Positions 61,046 through 64,000 of a stretch of 64,000 nucleotides of DNA are shown piece after piece (position 1 is the first letter of the stretch; every line of letters starts with the position of its first letter). The stretch comes from Kuschelorhynchus macadamiae (taxonomy: Eukaryota > Arthropoda > Insecta > Coleoptera > Curculionidae): assembly GCA_030620095.1 (NCBI GenBank), contig JAUTXW010001306.1, positions 1,342,001-1,406,000 of the forward strand, read 5' to 3'. Position numbers and translations under genes: made by a program. A model generated the notes under the pieces. It saw only the letters and a program-made list of their open reading frames with translations. It had not been told where the DNA came from and did not search any database.

Positions 61046-64000
61046 TTACGTAGCCGCCGACGATGGTCCAGCATCTGGAACAAGGGGTATTATTTTAGTT
61101 TCGTTAACATGTATAATTTCTTTGTATTTATTTTTGGGATTTTCTATTTGTATTTTATTATTTTCTAATATAGCCGTTAGTATGAATGGGCCTAAATATC
61201 TCTTTTTTATTTTTCCAGATCGATTATCTGATTTTTTATAAATTTGTGAGCCTATTATTAAATTGGTCGGGGTTTTATCCTTGTTTGCCCTATCTATAAT
61301 TTTTTGTTTTAGTTCTCGTGATTCTTTTGTAATTTTGTCGTACAAAATTTGTGTGTTATTTTTATGATTATTGACATACTCGGTATATACATGAGCGGGT
61401 ATTAAATCCATAGGATCTCTAGAGTCTGTGTGTCCGAAGACAAGTTCGTATGGGGTAAAATTCGTACTAGAATGGATCGTGTTATTATAGGCAATAATTG
61501 CGTACGGCATAAGTTTGGTAACTTCTGCATTGGGGTCCGATTCTCGAAGTAATCGAATGTGTTCGATTAATGTGGAATGTAGCCTTTCAACAGGGGAGTT
61601 TGATTCATGGTGGTAGGGGGTAGTGAAGTGTATTTTAATATTATGTGTATTTAATAAGCCTTTAACGACTTCGTTCTGAAATTCAGATCCGTTGTCTGAA
61701 ACTATTTGTTTTGGAATACGTAAAAAGGAAAAGAAATTAATTAACTGTTCACAGCACGACACTGCATTTCCAGTATAAGGCAAGGCTTGTGCGTATTTGG
61801 AGAATTTATCTATAATAGTTAGGAATTTTTGTTTACCTATGATGAAAGTGTCGATATGAACAATTTCGAAAGGTTTGCTTGGCGTTTCGGTTAATATCAA
61901 AGGTTGATCTGGTGGTTTTCGATTATATTTTGATCGTTGACAGATTTCACAATTATTGATGTATTTTGTTACATCTGCCTTAAGTGATTTCCAATAATAA
62001 TTTGCTTTTAAAAATTTGCAAGTTTCTTCGATTCCTCTATGATTTGTTTTGCCTTCATGACGATATTTAATTAGTAATTCTCGTTCATCAGGTTGAGCAT
62101 TATTTATTAATTTTGAACATTCTATAAGTTTTAAATTTTTAAAATGGTTATTCATTGTTTGTTGAAAATAGGTTCTTAGTTCTTTGGAAAAGAAATAAAC
62201 ATATGTTGTTTTATTTGTTAAATATTCTTTCAAAAAGTTAGTAATTACTATAATATTAGTGGGTAATGTTGCGTGAATAATTTGATGTCCTTCGAAATTT
62301 TCACGTTTGGTTTTAACATATTTGTCATAAGGTGCTTTTTTAATAATAAGTTGATGAGCTTTATTATTAATAATTTCATCTAATATAGTCATATTGGAAT
62401 GATTTTCGTTAGCATTTGTACTATGTATTGTTTCCGTTACGGGTGGTTTTATTGGAATATTAGAATGGGTTAGTTGTGTTATAGGTGGAGTTATTAGAAT
62501 GTCAGAAATAATATTAATTTTGGGTGTTGTTTCAGGTTCGTGTTCTAGTCTTTCTATTGTTTGTGACACTACTTCAGAGTCAAGGATATCTGGGTTAAAT
62601 TGGTCGTTTAGGAATTGCGTTACGTCGGTGTCTATATCGCCTGGGTAATTTATTAATGATTCGGATTCGATTGCGTTTAATTGAATTCGGCTAAGGGCGT
62701 CAGCGTTAGTGTTTTGTTTCCCTTTTTTGTAGATTATTTCATAATCATACTCTTCAAGTTTTAGCCTCCAACGTACTAATTTCGAATTTGGTTCTTTGAG
62801 GTTAAATAACCATACTAATGGGCGATGGTCAGTATATATTTTAAATTTTTTGCCATAAAGGTAAGGTCTAAAGTATTTACATGCCCAAACGATTCCTAAA
62901 AGTTCTTTTTCAATCGTTGAGTATTTTTGTTCTGTTTCATTTAGAGTGCGCGACGCGAATGCTACAGGGTTGTCATTTGGCGGGTTGCCTTGAGAGAGAA
63001 CAGCGCCTAGGGCTACATTTGAGGCATCTGTCGTAAGGACAAAGGGTTTTTCAAAATCAGGATATTTTAGTATTGGAGCATTAATAAGCAATTCTTTTAA
63101 ATGGTTAAAGGATTGAATAAAGGCTGGTGAGTGTTCAACTTTCGCTCCTTTTTTGAGACATAGTGTAAGGGGTTTTGTGATTTTTGCGAAGTCTTTGATG
63201 AATCTACGATAATATCCGGCTAGTCCTAAAAATGACTTAATGTCTTTTTGGGTTTTTGGTATGGGGAAATTTTTAACTGCGGTGACTTTATCAGGATTAG
63301 GTTTTACACCTTCGCTTGTAATTTTGTGACCTAAATAAGCAACTTCTTTGTGTAAAAATTCTGATTTGTCTAGCTGCACTTTTAAATTGGATTCTCTAAG
63401 TCTATCAAAAACGGATTTTAATCTATCGATGTGCTCTTGAAGTGACGTAGAGAAAATTATTATGTCATCAAGATATACAGAACAGATTTCATTTTGAAGT
63501 CCCCGAAGGACGTTGTTCATGACTCGCTGAAATGTAGAGGGCGCATTTTTTAAGCCAAAAGGCATGCGTCTAAATTCATAATGACCTGTATCGGTTGAGA
63601 AGGCTGTTTTGGGGATATCATTCGGTTCCATTTCTATTTGATGGAAACCGGTTGCTAGATCCAATGTGCTGAAATATTGAGATTTTCCAAGTTTATCGAG
63701 AATATCCGATATATTTGGTAAAGGAAATTTATCATCAATACTGCGTTCGTTGATTTTACGGAAATCGCAAACGATACGCCATTTACGTTTACCGGACGCG
63801 TCCATCTTTTTTGGGACAATCCAAATTGGACTACTCCACGGTGACGTTGAGTTTTGAATGATACCGTTCTCTAACATTTTGTTAATTTGGGTTTTAACCT
63901 CTTTTTTATGAATTTCGGGATATCGATAAGTTTTTGTATATATAGGAGTGTCATCGGTTAGGTTTATTTTATGTTTAATTTGATTAGTAAATGTAAGTGG
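61046..64000 (-). CDS. pol: Pol polyprotein (RT-RNase H-integrase), N-terminus outside window
   Basis: The frame is open from the right edge; the Met at 63877 is internal, since ~40 further codons upstream read without a stop and match the start of the gypsy RT. Counting from that Met: RT with LDLATGFHQ (73-80) and YLDD (135-138). RNase H with TDAS (283-286), E323 and YTDHR (348-352). Integrase with an HHCC zinc finger (H607, H613, C643, C646), a D676 / D728 / E764 catalytic triad in HIDTF, SDNGSEF and PVERLHS, and a C-terminal basic segment. The order RT-RNase H-IN is that of Ty3/gypsy elements. It makes cDNA from element RNA and inserts it into the genome. The frame stops at 61046, ~45 nt before the first env ATG. 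No disruptions were seen. Confidence 0.95.
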   Translation of the reverse strand, partial: PLTFTNQIKHKINLTDDTPIYTKTYRYPEIHKKEVKTQINKMLENGIIQNSTSPWSSPIWIVPKKMDASGKRKWRIVCDFRKINERSIDDKFPLPNISDILDKLGKSQYFSTLDLATGFHQIEMEPNDIPKTAFSTDTGHYEFRRMPFGLKNAPSTFQRVMNNVLRGLQNEICSVYLDDIIIFSTSLQEHIDRLKSVFDRLRESNLKVQLDKSEFLHKEVAYLGHKITSEGVKPNPDKVTAVKNFPIPKTQKDIKSFLGLAGYYRRFIKDFAKITKPLTLCLKKGAKVEHSPAFIQSFNHLKELLINAPILKYPDFEKPFVLTTDASNVALGAVLSQGNPPNDNPVAFASRTLNETEQKYSTIEKELLGIVWACKYFRPYLYGKKFKIYTDHRPLVWLFNLKEPNSKLVRWRLKLEEYDYEIIYKKGKQNTNADALSRIQLNAIESESLINYPGDIDTDVTQFLNDQFNPDILDSEVVSQTIERLEHEPETTPKINIISDILITPPITQLTHSNIPIKPPVTETIHSTNANENHSNMTILDEIINNKAHQLIIKKAPYDKYVKTKRENFEGHQIIHATLPTNIIVITNFLKEYLTNKTTYVYFFSKELRTYFQQTMNNHFKNLKLIECSKLINNAQPDERELLIKYRHEGKTNHRGIEETCKFLKANYYWKSLKADVTKYINNCEICQRSKYNRKPPDQPLILTETPSKPFEIVHIDTFIIGKQKFLTIIDKFSKYAQALPYTGNAVSCCEQLINFFSFLRIPKQIVSDNGSEFQNEVVKGLLNTHNIKIHFTTPYHHESNSPVERLHSTLIEHIRLLRESDPNAEVTKLMPYAIIAYNNTIHSSTNFTPYELVFGHTDSRDPMDLIPAHVYTEYVNNHKNNTQILYDKITKESRELKQKIIDRANKDKTPTNLIIGSQIYKKSDNRSGKIKKRYLGPFILTAILENNKIQIENPKNKYKEIIHVNETKIIPLVPDAGPSSAAT
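61075..61092 (-). other. Candidate env splice acceptor
   Basis: On the minus strand ataccccttgttccag sits within the last codons of pol, and the env frame is open from just before it. A pyrimidine-rich tract ending in CAG at this place fits the subgenomic splicing of env known in errantiviruses. It is inference from sequence alone. Confidence 0.45.

Larger units (their letters stand above)
59020..64000 (-). mobile_element. Errantivirus-like (gypsy family) element, 3' portion
   Basis: In order on the minus strand: pol (entering from the right edge), env, polypurine tract, 3' LTR ending in (TA)n. Env plus a gypsy-type pol is the hallmark of insect errantiviruses. Gag, protease and the 5' LTR lie beyond the window. 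Insertion into TA-rich sequence agrees with the TATA/TACATA-type targets of this group. The pol and env frames visible here are long and uninterrupted, so the insertion looks young. Confidence 0.9.

Noticed and set aside
63875..63877. Met at 63877 as the start of pol
   Set aside because: The same frame is open to the window edge and matches upstream gypsy RT sequence, so this Met is internal.

Overview
The window is animal DNA, almost certainly insect and probably a repeat-rich beetle-like genome, although the order is a guess. It is very AT-rich and dominated by transposable elements. It holds an env-bearing gypsy-type retrovirus-like element, several Penelope-like elements (PLEs: reverse transcriptase plus GIY-YIG nuclease), mariner/IS630-type transposases (one with a 58-nt intron), jockey/CR1-like LINE relics, MITE-like inverted repeats and long (TA)n tracts. 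I see no bacterial operons, CRISPR arrays or rRNA. The only convincing host gene is a beta-1,3-galactosyltransferase-family (GT31) exon at 46383-47464 on the minus strand.

Layout. 1-7.1 kb: unassigned AT-rich DNA, a PLE fragment with a promoter-like terminal repeat (2.3-3.05 kb) and a decayed LINE (4.35-5.53 kb). 7.1-10.1 kb: a four-monomer ~228-bp tandem array, each monomer carrying a hammerhead-like motif, embedded in a higher-order A-B-C repeat. 10.6-14.1 kb: a decayed mariner-like element with compound inverted ends between (TA)n tracts. 14.1-17.5 kb: the best PLE, then a small (TA)n-bounded inverted repeat. 18.4-20.3 kb: a Harbinger-like relic and a pseudogene of an insect-wide protein. 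21.8-24.85 kb: a second PLE with an inverted partial copy, then another (TA)n-bounded inverted repeat. 26.5-28.3 kb: a MITE and an IS630-like transposase. 29.9-32.1 kb: a mariner-like element with ~620-bp inverted repeats that include its own first coding exon; an unoccupied copy of its target lies at 35.45-35.79 kb. 35.8-39.4 kb: two more PLE relics, one with a well-formed hammerhead motif, and a LINE tail. 40.4-44.8 kb: a LINE and a transposase that interrupt each other. 46.4-47.5 kb: the host glycosyltransferase. 47.5-57.7 kb: TIR fragments, two more hammerhead-linked inverted repeats and a threefold tandem repeat holding hAT-like MITEs. 58.0-59.0 kb: a near-perfect ~350-bp-arm palindrome with a canonical hammerhead motif in each arm. 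59.0-64.0 kb: the 3' part of an errantivirus-like element (pol, env, 3' LTR), running off the right edge.

The main theme is the repeated link between three things: Penelope-type terminal sequence, hammerhead-ribozyme-like folds of the form CUGANGA / stem II / GAAA / NUH, and head-to-head inverted duplications bounded by (TA)n microsatellites. At least four structures of this kind plus one tandem satellite lie in this one window. They look like short non-autonomous elements related to PLEs. Hammerheads in PLEs are known; the inverted, microsatellite-bounded form and the satellite array are the parts most worth checking. All folds and homologies were judged by eye.
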